DNA from: Celoporthe dispersa
Lineage: Eukaryota > Ascomycota > Sordariomycetes > Diaporthales > Cryphonectriaceae
DNA: 64,000 nt
Assembly: GCA_016584495.1 (NCBI GenBank)
Contig: WAID01000012.1
Coordinates: 310,001 to 374,000 of the forward strand
Reading direction: 5' to 3'
Shown here: piece by piece, positions 45,036 to 55,490 of the stretch
Numbering within the stretch: position 1 is the stretch's first letter
Layout of the letters: every line of letters starts with the position of its first letter
Translations under genes and position numbers: made by a program
Notes under the pieces: generated by a model
What the model saw: the letters and a program-made list of their open reading frames with translations, nothing else
Database searches by the model: none
Told to the model about the DNA's origin: nothing

Positions 45036-45806
45036 CGTGGCGCGTCAGCGTACAGAATCTTGATATGTCTGTATCCGTAACTGCCCTCACAAGTTCGATG
45101 CGCCTTTCTGTCTTTTGTTCTCCTGCCGTCAGACACTCTCCCGCGCGATGTTGTGTTGTGTGTGCTCGTGTTTTTGTTGTTGTTGTAGTGTTAGAAGTTT
45201 TGGTGGGACCAGTCTAGCGCCTGTGGGAGCTGTAGTTGCTTCAGTAGCGCCGCAGAATGTGTACTGTACGTAATTATAGTGTACGGTGCAGCAGTTAGCG
45301 TTGGCGGCTTGAACCCTGCTGCAGCCTGTATCCGCTGCTACACTCCTCTCTTGCTATGTGCAAACAAGAGGCAGTTCCGGGCCTACTGCTGCACAGCCTA
45401 CTTAGCACCGCAGGAGATAGTTTCGTGTTACTGACTGCCCTTGATTTATTACTCATGATTATTGTAGTGTCGAACCAGGTACAAACACCGTGCATAGCAC
45501 CCTCCTTCCTCCTCCCAAAGCCTACAGCTGCTATCCCAGTTTTGCTTACGTAATACACACTCAGGAAGCCGAGTGGCTCTCACCTTCCCTGCCTCAACCT
45601 TGGCCCCTCGACATACATCATAAGCCAGTCATCTCACCCTGTCTCTCATCTTTCGTCCTCCTTATCAACAACGACGACATCAGCCAAGACGAGGCTGTAT
45701 CGATTCGTCCGCACTTTCTCATCACAGCGGTTCCGCCCGACGCCACCAGGTTTCCTCCCCCCCCTGCAGACACGTCTGGTAGAGAGTGACCGCATCAATA
45801 CTCAGA
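45036..45806. other. Divergent promoter region
   Basis: Between pICln (minus) and the 227-aa protein (plus). No gene or clear regulatory motif that I can defend. Confidence 0.5.
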
Positions 45807-46579
45807 ATGCACGACAATCGTATGTCGCCCTACACGCCCTTCTGTCCCATTGGCTCTGCTGGCTTGTTCACCTCCATTCGCTTTCGCATACTGACCTTTC
45901 CCGCCAGGCGCACACCCCCTCCTAGCCCAGGTGCCGCTCACCGTCTCCCCCTTCATCAGCCTGCCCACATCCACCACCCTTCCCTACACCTACAGGCCCA
46001 TGCCCTCCACCATCCCCCCCCTCGGCCACAGGGATAACCTCTACCTCCTCCACTTCTGCCTCAGGCCCGGACGGCACCGCCGCCACCACCACCGAGGGTA
46101 GCGGCAGCGGCAGGCCCCGCTACGTCGTCAGCCAATCCGGCCACGCCGCTCACCCGGACGACATCATCGCCTCGTGCCGCGCCCTGCAGGCCCATGTCTC
46201 GAAGCTGCAGGCCGACGCCGAGCAGGAGCTGCGCGAAATCGACGATCGCATCCGGTCCCGCGAGCTGGCCGAGAAGAGGCGCGTCGCCCCGGGCTGGCTA
46301 GACAGCGACGCAAGGCTCCTAGAGCCCGAGAGGGCCGGTGGGGACGCCAGCGGAAACAGCAACGGGACAGGTGTGGACCTGATAACTGGTGATACTGCCG
46401 GAGCAGCTGGCGAGGGCGCGGTCGCGGGCGTGAGCGAGCAGCTGCAGGGCTTACGTCTCGACGGGGGCGGCGGGCAGCACGGCATCATGATGGGTCAGGT
46501 CAGTGAGATGGCGGCGCATGAAGACGAGGGCGCACAGCTGGACCGGGCCTTTGGGGGCCTAGCACTCAGGCCTACATGA
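45807..46579 (+). CDS. Conserved small ascomycete protein, function unknown (one frameshift)
   Basis: Exon 1 is only 13 coding nt (45807-45819) and exon 2 is 45908-46579. The 88-nt intron has a GTATGT donor, a CTGAC branch and a CAG acceptor. Corrected length is 227 aa. The N-terminal 75 residues are disordered (Pro, Ser, Thr). A conserved helical segment follows: Ser-Gly-His-Ala-Ala-His-Pro-Asp-Asp-Ile-Ile-Ala-Ser-Cys-Arg, a short coiled coil, and Glu-Leu-Ala-Glu-Lys-Arg-Arg-Val-Ala-Pro-Gly-Trp-Leu-Asp. The tail is Gly-rich. An apparent extra C in the C8 run 46014-46021 separates the N-terminus from the conserved part. I have a memory of this signature in uncharacterised ascomycete proteins but know no function. 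No signal peptide. Confidence 0.7.
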
Positions 46580-46675
46580 GATATCACTTCACTGAGGTTA
46601 TTAATATCTGATGGGCTGGATACCATTGTTTTTAAGTTCATCTCTCTTTTTTCCTACTTGGCTAGACATACACAC

Positions 46676-46678
<3 letters not shown>

Positions 46679-46709
<31 letters not shown>
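46679..46709 (+). repeat. CA dinucleotide repeat
   Basis: About 15 CA units in the 3' spacer between two convergent small genes. Confidence 0.9.
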
Positions 46710-46711
<2 letters not shown>

Positions 46712-46727
46712 CTACACCACAACAAGC

Positions 46728-47215
46728 CTATACACACAAAGGAGTTACGGTTAGACGGTTTCGCACCATGTAGTAGCCGCGCCGCAGCAGCATGTTGAAG
46801 GAAACCGCCCTCTCCGAGTACTGCCTGGACGCTGACAGGTGAGGAGGGAACCCGTGGTATTTCCTCCGCCCCTCGATGTCCCGGTAGCAGATCCTGTTGT
46901 TGTGGTCTGTGATGGCGCTGACATCGTGGTGCATCGCCTGGATGTGTAGAGATAACATGAGGATACCAATCTCCCCAAACAATAATCTAATCTATGAGGT
47001 ATCATCACATGGCAACGGCAAGTTTCCAACCAAGAGAAGAAGAGTAAGCAAAGTCCAAGTTGGTTGACGGAAGTAAAAGTGGGACCAGAATTGCCTTGTC
47101 AGTAGGCGCACGGCAGTTAACTAAGGCGATCTAGCGCCCCCAACCTTACCTCATAAACCTCCGCCCATGATCGGGTCTACTTTATTTTCAAAGTACGTAC
47201 CATAACACCCTGCAT
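46728..47215 (-). CDS. Putative small protein, 74 aa
   Basis: The main exon, 46728-46937, is GC3-rich and reads Ala-Met-His-His-Asp-Val-Ser-Ala-Ile-Thr-Asp-His-Asn, then Tyr-Arg-Asp-Ile-Glu-Gly-Arg-Arg-Lys-Tyr-His-Gly-Phe-Pro-Pro and a basic end. The nearest start that joins in frame with a good donor (GTACGT) is a 15-nt exon at 47201-47215 (Met-Gln-Gly-Val-Met), giving a 263-nt intron, long for this window. An alternative is an exon read as Trp-Ala-Glu-Val-Tyr-Glu ending at a GTAAGG donor near 47150. No domain recognised. The 3' exon is more certain than the 5' end. Confidence 0.4.
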
Positions 47216-47566
47216 CTTGTACCTTACAAACACACACACACACATACACACAACACACAACACACCTCTCTCTGTCACAAGCCTACGTGACGGTGCGCCA
47301 GCCAGCCATGTACCTATAGGTACTCTGCTCTCCTCCCTCTCCATCGTCGCTTGCAGTACTACAGCAAAGCACCCATCGACCAAGCCGCAAGGCGAGCACT
47401 GGCTCAAGATCAAATGCGAGATCGAATCCGAAATCGACATTGAGCAACCTACCGCTCGGGTCCAGACTGCTGCAGCTAGCCACGAACACGACTGCCTTGT
47501 GCTCTTAAAATCTGTTGGTTTTCCAGCCTCCTCCGACCCCTTGCGCAATATATACAGCCGCCCAAC
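47216..47566. other. Divergent promoter region of the Mfap1 gene
   Basis: Contains a CA repeat (47227-47265) and leader sequence. No gene. Confidence 0.5.
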
Positions 47567-49010
47567 ATGCCACCCAAGCGCATGACCGCAAACCCCGTCA
47601 GGCCAGGGCGCCACTTCGCCGGCAAGCCCACCAACGCCTCCGACTCCGACTCCGACGGCGGCAGCGACGAAGGCAGCGACACAGAGGCAGAGGCACCTCC
47701 CCAGCCCAAGAAGCGCACCATCGCGCCCCCGCCCAAGGTCTCTGGGCCGGGTCGCGTCCTCTCGACTGGTGCCGCGAGACCCGTGGTTGACGACGCGGCG
47801 CGCAGGGGCGGCGGCCGCCAAGAGGGTTGCTGAGGTGGAGCGCAAGGCGAGGGAGGATGGCTTCGTCACGGAGAGCGAAGGAGACGAAGAAGACGACGGG
47901 TCAGGCGAGGAAGAAGAAGGGAGCGGAAGCGACGACGAGGCGGGGTCCTCGGAGGAGGAAGAGAGCAGCTCGGAAGAGGAGACGCGGCGTCCCGTGATGG
48001 TCCGTCCCAAGTTCATATCCAAGGCCAGGCGGGAACAACAAGCCGCCGTACAGGGCGAAGGCGCAGAAAAGAAGGCAAGCGGCGAAGAAAATCAACAAGA
48101 AGAGGAAGAGCAGCGTCGCCGCGCCGACGCAGACGCCCTCGTCGAGGAGCAGATCCAGAAGGACCTCGCGGCGCGCACGGCAGGCAAGAAGCACTGGGAC
48201 GACTCCGAGTCCGAGGGCGAAGAGGTCGACGACACAGACGGCGTGGACCCGGCGGCCGAGTACGCGGCGTGGCGGCTGCGGGAGATCAAGCGGATCGTGC
48301 GGGCGCGCGAGGCCATCGAGGCTAAGGAGAAGGAGATCGCCGAGAAGGAGCGCCGCCAGAACCTCACCGAGGAGGAGCGCCGCGCCGAGGACGACGAGGT
48401 CATCGCCAGGCAGAAGGAGGAGAAGGACGCCAGGGGCAAGATGGGCTACCTGCAAAAGTACTACCACAAGGGCGCCTTCTACCAGGACGAGAGCGAGAAG
48501 AAGGGGCTGGACAAGAGGGATCTCATGGGCGCCAGGTTCGCCGATGACGTGCGGAACCGGGAGCTGCTGCCGCAGGCCCTGCAGATGAGGGACATGACCA
48601 AGCTGGGCAAGAAGGGCGCGACCAAGTACAAGGACCTGAAGAGCGAAGACACGGGCCAGTGGGGACGGTTTGACGACCCGAGGCGGCAGAGGAGCGAGTG
48701 GGATCGCTACGGAGACGGTGACGATAGGAGGGGTGGTAGCGGTGGCGGTGATTATGGTGGAAAGGGCGCAAATGCCATGCCTCTGGGCGAGAGAAAGGAG
48801 ACGAGAAATCGATCGAGGGACGGCGGCAGAGGCGACAACTGGAGGAGAGATAGGTCGAGGTCGAGGTCGCCGAGAAGGCGAGACAGATCACGATCCCGAT
48901 CGCCTGGGCGTCGTGACCATGAAGACTACAGGGAGAGCCGCAAGAGGAGCTACTCGCGCGACAGGGACAGGTACGAAGACGACAAGCGCCGCAGGGTGGA
49001 CGCCAGGTAG
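47567..49010 (+). CDS. Mfap1-type spliceosomal protein (one frameshift)
   Basis: Homologue of MFAP1, a spliceosome component that acts with Prp38 in activating the B complex. Corrected length is 480 aa, single exon. The N-terminal third is acidic, with Ser-Asp and Glu-Glu-Ser runs typical of CK2 substrates. The conserved core has Pro-Lys-Phe-Ile-Ser-Lys-Ala-Arg-Arg, a long charged helix, and Gly-Tyr-Leu-Gln-Lys-Tyr-Tyr-His-Lys-Gly-Ala-Phe-Tyr, the hallmark of the family. The end is an Arg-Ser repeat region. An extra G in the run 47805-47808 splits the gene near residue 80: the upstream frame ends in TGA within 30 nt and the core is in the next frame. Removing one G joins them cleanly. Confidence 0.9.
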
Positions 49011-49170
49011 ATGATGGATGAACGAGCATCCGCGTGCACTGGTCATTAAAAAGGCAGCAGGAAGATACCCAACCCGCGGTGCTGCTTGCTAGCTACCTCT
49101 TGTCTCCCCCCCCTTTTCCCTCTTTCTCTCATTCACATCGTGCTCGCCTGCCTGTCTGCCTACCGCCTCA

Positions 49171-51430
49171 TCATATCCTGGTCATTTCCACTCTCGCCCG
49201 GTCGTAGATCTTGTGGGCCATCATGCTCTCACCACTGGCCTCTATATCAGACAACGATGGCGGGTACAGAGACAATCGGGCGTAGGTGCCTGCACCGCGG
49301 CGTTTGGACAGATAGCCTGGGTTGATGACGAGGACACTCTCGACAACCTGTAATCTATTGTCAGCAGCCGCCTCTGTTTTTCTTTTCCTTTTTTTTTCTT
49401 TTGGCCAAAAAGAACCAGCATGCATCAGGTTGAAAACAACATACCTTGGCAAAGGGTGGGAGTGCACTCGGCACAATCAGCACATCTGGTCGCCCCCCGA
49501 CCATCTCGCCGAGCTTCAGATAGCTCACATCCAACATGGCTCCCTCCTGCACGCCGTCCGCCGTACCGGTCTTGGGATATCGACTTCGGTCCATCGGTGG
49601 GTATACAGGGAAATAGTGCCGCTGCTCGATCAGATATCTCGACAGCCTGGCCAGCAGATCTGTCGTCGGTGCCGGCCGGCTGACGACCTCCTCGCCCTTG
49701 AGCTCCCACAGGATGTCCTGCGAGGATATGGCAAGGACCATCTCGTTAATGGAGAGGGTCATGGGGTTGCCCACGATCTTGACAGACTTGTGCAGGCCGA
49801 GCTCCTTCCTAGGAAAGGCGTCTTGCGGCCACGAGACATGCTTGTCGATGACGTCTCGGGTCGAGGGGACAAGCAGGATGGTTACGGTCGGGTTGGCAGC
49901 CACCAGGCGGTTGAGCGCAGGCGAGACCATGTACTTGAACACGGTGGCCATGGTGGCCGTGTCAGGATCGACGGTCGCCTCTTCAGGCAGATCGAAGTCT
50001 CCGGAGGCGATCAGGGGGTGGTCGGTATCAATAAAGGGCCCGGTGAGGACGAGCGCATCTGCGTAGCTGTCGGCTGCAATGGTGCACAGCTGGTGGAGAG
50101 GCTCAAAGTCGAGGTTATCATCTGCCGTATATGGGCCCGCAGCGTATATGATGTTGAGCGGCATCGGCTCACTGTCTGTGTCCATGGCGTCTGGACCTCC
50201 GAGGAGCCTCTGCCGGTGGGCAGACAGGGCCGGGGGGGCGGATGCGGCATTGGGCAGCAGGGGGATCTCGAGGACCTCGGTGACCGTGAAGTTGTGACCT
50301 GAAGTGTTGCTGCCCCGGAGCGCGACGATCTGGCCCGGGAAGAACTGGTAGCCCTTGACCTTGTCCATGTTGAGGGGGTATGCGCAGGCCACCACCAGTC
50401 CGTCTCGAGGTCTCGAGGACCAAGGACGCGGCGTTGAGCCTGCCCTCCAGGGAGTCTGAGGCGATCCGCCCGACTGCTACAATCTCGGTCGTGCTCTGGG
50501 TCGCGGCGCTCCCGAAGGCATCATCCTCCAGCTGATGGTGGTCCCTGGCCATCTTCAAGAAGTCGTCTATCCGATCATCTAGGATCTCGGACGCCTCTGA
50601 CAGCTTCATGCCCAGAGGCTTGTAGGTAAGCTTCTTCTGGTCTGATGCGGCGGTCAGCTTGATGCGTGGTTCCCCAAACGGTGCGATCGGAGGGTCCACA
50701 GCTGGTAGTTGGCTGTTGAGCACCTCGATGATCTCCCCGGGGTTCTGTCGATCGTTGAACGAGGATGGTCTACGACACCACGTCAGAACCCGTCTGTCTT
50801 GTGATAATAATAGCAATAATAATAATCAAAACAACAACCGTTAGACCACCTGGAGCAGATATTGCAACACCTACGGTAGTGCACCCATCGAGTCGAGCTG
50901 TTCCTTCAGGCTGGGCGACTTGTGGTCTGGTGAGCTACCAGCGTGCTCCGACTTGACGCGAGAAACCGGGGTTTCCTTTTTCTTGGCGGCGCTCTTCCTC
51001 GCCGTGGCTGGAGTACCTGGTATCAACCCATCGATCCTGGGGCAAGGCGTCAGCACAACACAGGCAGGTCGTCGTGAGTTGCCCGCACACCACCGAGACT
51101 AACTCACATGCCAAAGACATCGCCGCCCTTGTTTGCGGTCCTCGGTGTTGCGCCCGTCCGCCTCTCTGGCTTGGTGTGCGCCTGCGTCCGGGTGGTCTTT
51201 TCCAGGGCATCCTGCAGGTCCTGTTTGAAGGCATTCATCCTCTCAAACGAGGGCCGGGTCTCGTCCATGTCCAGCTTGATGCAGTATGACTCCCACTTGA
51301 AGTACAGGTCCTCGGGCGACAGGTTATGCAGCCTCATGATGGACTGCATCTCGACGACGACGTCCTGCCCGAGGCCCTTGTCGCCAGCACCAAAGCGCTC
51401 GTTGAGCTCCGCCACTGTCGAGTTTGCCAT
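49171..51430 (-). CDS. POL12: DNA polymerase alpha subunit B (one frameshift)
   Basis: Regulatory B subunit of the polymerase alpha-primase complex, needed for replication initiation. Four exons: 51108-51430, 50875-51036, 49445-50769 and 49171-49347; joins in frame, corrected 661 aa. The N-terminal helical domain precedes a flexible linker with Lys/Ser/Pro. The OB-fold and inactive phosphoesterase domains include Phe-Phe-Pro-Gly-Gln-Ile-Val-Ala-Leu-Arg-Gly and Ala-Ala-Gly-Pro-Tyr-Thr. Later come Leu-Leu-Val-Pro-Ser-Thr-Arg-Asp and a C-terminal Val-Ile-Asn-Pro-Gly. An extra G in the plus-strand run 50374-50378 shifts the frame in exon 3; the family reading continues through it. Two MCB boxes lie about 160 nt upstream. 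Divergent from the Sec14-like gene. Confidence 0.92.
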
Positions 51431-52069
51431 CCTCTCCTGTCAGTTCTCTAGAGAGAGAGAGAGAAATTGTTCTCAAGTGTGATGTTAGGTGGTGGTAAGT
51501 GGTGGGATGAGAATCAGTTCTTGTCAGGCAGGATGACTCGAAAATGTCCTTCCTTCCTCTTCTTCCTGTTCTTGATTTCGAGATGAGACGCGTCAAGACG
51601 CGTCTCAGGGTTTAATGGGCGGGGGGTTTACAAGGCTTATCGATAAGCTTGGTCCAAGATCGTGGGTAGTACTGCAGGGCGAACCATCCCCACTGCCCCC
51701 TGGCCTGGTCCCCTGGACCCCCCTGGAGATTTACCAAAAGTTGAATGTACCGCTGTGGTACCGGGTACATGTTCCATGCAGCACCACTGCACCTACACCA
51801 CAGTACCCCCAGCACCCCCAGTACTTACTACCACTGCAGATCCACCCGGCACCGGCAACTTGAACTTCACCGACATCTCATTTTCATTATCCCATCATCA
51901 TCAACTAACTTCTTGTAAATGTGGCTTCAGGACGTAACAAGAGACGGAAGAAGCCATCGTCGATAACCCTCTTTGCCTCCTTTTTGCACACTCTTCTTTC
52001 CGACCACGTCTTATCTTCCACACGTACAATCCTTCTCCTCTTCTTCTTCTTCTTCGCCCCTCGTCGAAA
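51431..52069. other. Divergent promoter of POL12 and the Sec14-like gene
   Basis: Holds the MCB palindrome and leaders of both genes. No gene; a short stretch of GGTACC-type repeats lies near 51735-51770. Confidence 0.6.
51586..51607. promoter_or_regulatory. Palindromic pair of MCB boxes (ACGCGT)
   Basis: Two ACGCGT cores at 51588-51593 and 51598-51603, ten bp apart. They lie in a perfect inverted repeat with arms GAGACGCGTC and GACGCGTCTC around an AA spacer. ACGCGT is the MluI cell-cycle box bound by MBF (Mbp1/Swi6), which drives G1/S expression of replication genes in yeasts. It is 157 nt upstream of the POL12 start, as expected for that gene; it may also act on the divergent neighbour. 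Confidence 0.7.
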
Positions 52070-53181
52070 ATGGCAGCAGATACCACCGCCGCCGCCGCAA
52101 CAACAACAACAGGCCAGGACACCAAGACGCCTGTGCTGCTAAAGGTGCCCCTCGAGCACCCGACAGAGGCCAGCCGGCCCAAGCCCGCACCCGAGCTCAC
52201 CGAGGAACAACAACACAAGTACGACTGGCTCCTCAACCAGGTGAAGTCGTGGCACACCCCGACGCGGGCGTCAACATCCCCAAGAACGCACCGTCGGACC
52301 TCACCGAGGACGAGAAGTTCTGGCTCACACGGGAGTGCCTCCTTCGCTACCTCCGCGCGACCAAATGGAACCAGGCGCAGTCGGAGAAGCGGCTGATCGA
52401 CACGCTCCTGTGGCGGCGCGAGTTTGGGGTGTACGACAAGCTGACCCCCGAGCACATCTCGCCCGAGAACGAGACGGGCAAGCAGATCATCCTGGGGTTT
52501 GACAACGAGGGGAGGCCGTGCCAGTACCTCAACCCGGGGCGGCAGAACACGGCGGCCAGCCACAGGCAGGTGGAGCACCTGGTGTTCATGCTGGAGAGGA
52601 CGATCGAGCTCATGCCGCCCGGCCAGGAGACGCTGGCCCTCCTGATCAACTTCAAGTCCGGGTCGGGCCGCAGCGGCAACACGTCGCCGCCCATCAGCCA
52701 GGCCAAGGAGGTCCTGCACATCCTGCAGACGCACTACCCGGAGAGGCTGGGCAAGGCGCTCATCATCAACATGCCCTTCCTGGTGGTGGGCTTCTTCAAG
52801 ATCATCAAGCCGCTGCTGGACCCCGTCACCAAGGAGAAGCTCAAGTTCAACGAGGACATGAAGACGTACGTCCCCGCCGGGCAGCTGTGGACCGAGTTCA
52901 GCGACGGCGCCCTCGAGTTTGACTACGACCACGCAGAGTACTGGCCTGCCCTGATCAGGATGTGTGACGAGAGGAGGGACGAGCAGAAGAAGAGGTGGGC
53001 CCTGGGCGGGAGCGTCATCGGGGAGTCAGAGATGTACCTGAGAGGGGCGGAGGGGACAAAGGGCGCTCAGGCCGCTGTCGAGGAGGCGAGCGATCTGGTC
53101 CAGGAGAAGCTGGCCGTCTCGGACTCGGATGCCGAGAACAAGACAGAGAACAGCACGGCAGATGTCGTCGCTGCGGCGTAG
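52070..53181 (+). CDS. Sec14-like phosphatidylinositol transfer protein, Pdr16/Pdr17 type (one frameshift)
   Basis: CRAL-TRIO lipid-transfer protein likely moving phosphatidylinositol (and perhaps sterol) between membranes; Pdr16 and Pdr17 affect azole tolerance in yeast. Corrected 370 aa, single exon. The N-terminal CRAL-TRIO helices include Trp-Leu-Thr-Arg-Glu-Cys-Leu-Leu-Arg-Tyr-Leu-Arg-Ala-Thr-Lys-Trp. The lipid-binding domain has Asp-Asn-Glu-Gly-Arg-Pro-Cys-Gln-Tyr-Leu-Asn-Pro-Gly-Arg-Gln-Asn-Thr and Tyr-Pro-Glu-Arg-Leu-Gly-Lys-Ala, close to Pdr16. The acidic C-terminal tail is disordered. A missing C in the run 52257-52260 breaks the N-terminal helix; the start at 52070 and the remainder are in different frames only by that base. 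Confidence 0.9.
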
Positions 53182-53329
53182 AGTCTTGTAGGTAAGGCAG
53201 TGCTCACCTGGGAGTAAATGAAGAAATAGTACACAGAGCCAGAAGGCGTGACCATTTTTTATATGGATTTCTTATAGACTTTGTACATACTTATATAGAA
53301 GATACTTAATAACTTGAGAATACAGATAT

Positions 53330-53331
<2 letters not shown>

Positions 53332-53361
<30 letters not shown>
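53332..53361 (+). repeat. GA dinucleotide repeat
   Basis: About 15 AG units in the spacer between the Sec14-like gene and TRS31. Confidence 0.9.
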
Positions 53362-53363
<2 letters not shown>

Positions 53364-53490
53364 CAACTACAGTCTCTCTCTTTCTTATTCTTTTCTTTCT
53401 TATTTCTTAGGGGTCATAAATAAATTTTCAAATCTACCCAAGAGGAAAAGAGAAGAAGGGGGAGGAGACAGGGGAAGTGGCCGGTGCAAG

Positions 53491-53541
53491 TACCTTGTAC
53501 CTTGCCTTGTACCATGTGCCATGTACCATGTACTGTATCCC
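53491..53541 (+). repeat. Tandem heptamer GTACC(T/A)T
   Basis: Seven near-perfect units, one shortened: GTACCTT twice, GCCTT, GTACCAT, GTGCCAT, GTACCAT and GTACTGT. They lie about 230-280 nt before the TRS31 start, in its promoter or leader. Upstream ATGs arise from the repeat. Confidence 0.6.
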
Positions 53542-53767
53542 GACTACATAGTACAGCAGCCATCCCCTGTTATCGCGATAAGCCGCACCACCTGCACCTG
53601 CTGCGGGAGAGCATGTGCAGTGCTCCAACTCTCTTAGCAAATGACCGTCAAGGCGGTCACTTTTCCCACCACCAACCACATTTATTGTCAGGAGAGCACT
53701 CGACAGCGCCTTTCACAAGAGCCATACTGCACATACCATACACATCTCGAGAGGAACACAAGAAAAG

Positions 53768-54594
53768 ATGTCAAGTATACCGCCGACGCCCAAGGCGGCC
53801 GCCACGGTGCCCACCGCAGCCGTCGCCAGTGGCCTGCGGTATCCCACCAACGGCAAGACCATCTACTCGCGGACCCTGAACAGGACGAGAACGTCAGAGC
53901 TGAGCCAGTCGAGCTTTGCCTACCTGTTTTCCGAGATGGTCAGCTATGCGCAGAGGAGGGTGACTGGTATCCAGGACCTAGAGAAGAGGTAAACGGCCTG
54001 CCACTGTCCTCTTTGGTTTCCCTCATGCAGAGGCAGAGAGGGGGGGTGTTAAGAGAGAGGGAGAGCTTGGAACTGACAGACACCTCGGTGTCACATTACA
54101 GACTAAACATCCAGGGCCACCCGATAGGCCTCAAGCTCCTCGACCTCCTCCTCTACCGCGAGACCCCCCGCAGCCAGCTCCGCCCCCGAGACATCATCAC
54201 CCTGCTGCACCTGATCAAGATCCAGATGTGGACACACCTCTTTGGCCGCCAGGCCGACCGCCTCGAGAAGTCGTCCAACCCAGAGACCCCGGACGAGTAC
54301 ATGATCATCGACAACGAGCCCCTGGTCAACGCCTACATCAGCGTCCCGCGCGAGATGTCCCAGCTCAACTGCGCCGCGTACGTCGCGGGCATCATCGAGG
54401 GCGTGTGCGACGGCGCTGGATTCCCCGCCAGGGTTACCGCCCATAGCGTCGGGGGCCAGCAGGCCGCGGCCGAGGGTGCAGGGGCGGAGGCCGGCGGTGC
54501 GGCGCAGGAGATGTGGCCTGGCAAGACGGTGTTTCTGGTCAAGTTTGCCGGGGAGGTCCTGGAGAGGGAGGCGTATCTGGGTGTGAACAAGTGA
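53768..54594 (+). CDS. TRS31: TRAPP complex subunit Trs31 (TRAPPC5)
   Basis: Core subunit of the TRAPP tethering complex, a Ypt1 exchange factor in ER-Golgi and intra-Golgi traffic. Exons 53768-53988 and 54102-54594, phase 2 intron GTAAAC...CAG; 237 aa. The N-terminal leader of about 30 residues is disordered. The Bet3-fold core follows: Leu-Ser-Gln-Ser-Ser-Phe-Ala-Tyr-Leu-Phe-Ser-Glu-Met-Val, the Gly-His-Pro-Ile-Gly helix, Ile-Lys-Ile-Gln-Met-Trp-Thr-His-Leu-Phe-Gly and a Tyr-Ile-Ser-Val-Pro strand. A Gly/Ala-rich insert is present near the end, before Phe-Leu-Val-Lys-Phe. All expected parts are present and no frameshift was found. Confidence 0.95.
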
Positions 54595-55048
54595 ACAAGT
54601 GAACAAGCGAAGGGCCGTTGGGCAGGAGGCAGTAATGGTCTATATGATACTTCTTTCATGCATGGCACGGCGTTGAGGGGTCTCGTGTCTTCTCTGGATT
54701 CGGTTGGGGACTGGAAAGAAGAAGGAAGGCGCTCTTGTGAGTGAGCTCGATAGAGCCGGCCGGCTGTCCATGACGACGGCGGGATAATGGACCGTAGGCA
54801 GGCACAAAGCAATCCACAAGAAGAGGGGGGGGCCTCTAGTATTAGAATCTGGAGACATCATATCTCCTTCTTCTTTGCTTTCGGTCAGGGTAGGAAAAGG
54901 AGGATATCAAGACTAGAATATCAATCTATTCCTCAGCCCAGACCTGCGCAGGACAAGGCAGAGCAGAGCAGCTTTTTAACAAGAGACCACACCGCCCATG
55001 AGAAACGCCAGCCATTGTTCTGACGGCAGCAAGAACACAAATGAAAAT
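54595..55048. other. Convergent 3' region
   Basis: Between TRS31 and the convergent 111-aa protein gene. Short direct repeat GTGAACAA at the TRS31 stop. No gene. Confidence 0.55.
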
Positions 55049-55490
55049 TCACCGGGGCAGACGACTCGGCGCCTTCCCGGCCTGCACCTGTCCCGCGCGG
55101 CCAATACCCTTCCAGACACCCGCCTCGGGCCCCTTGCCCATCAGCTCCCCCAGGCCGTGATCCCGCCACGCCGGCTCGCGCCTCGCCTGCGTGGCCTTCT
55201 GGATGCCGAACGCGGCGTGCTGGTCGGGAACCACATCGTCCTCGTCCTCTGGGTTGACGGGCTGGTGCTGGGCGGGGACGTAGATGTCGTCCGCGGGCAG
55301 CTTGTCGCGGCAGAACTGCTCGAGCAGGTCTGCGTCGCGGGGGCGGTGGAGGTGGATCTGGGTGTGGAGGCCGTCCTTGTTCTTTTTTTACGACGATGTG
55401 TGTATTAGCGTCAAGGAAAAAAACAAGTCAGGGCCGTGTCAATCGGTGATGTTTATATGTCCGGATGAGGATGAGGAGTGTAGTTACCAT
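55049..55490 (-). CDS. Small conserved protein with initiator codon in its own exon
   Basis: The main exon, 55049-55381, codes for 110 residues opening Asn-Lys-Asp-Gly-Leu-His-Thr-Gln-Ile-His-Leu. No start codon precedes it in frame, but an ATG followed at once by a GTAACT donor lies at 55488-55490. Splicing the 106-nt intron (CTGAC branch, AAG acceptor) gives a 111-aa protein whose first coding exon is only the ATG. The middle has Asn-Pro-Glu-Asp-Glu-Asp-Asp-Val-Val-Pro and Ala-Ala-Phe-Gly-Ile-Gln-Lys-Ala-Thr-Gln-Ala-Arg. I recall similar small fungal proteins but no function. Possibly mitochondrial; not shown by the sequence. Confidence 0.65.

Larger units (their letters stand above)
53182..53767. 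other. Intergenic region
   Basis: 3' flank of the Sec14-like gene, a GA repeat and the 7-bp GTACC-type repeat in front of TRS31. No gene. Confidence 0.55.
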
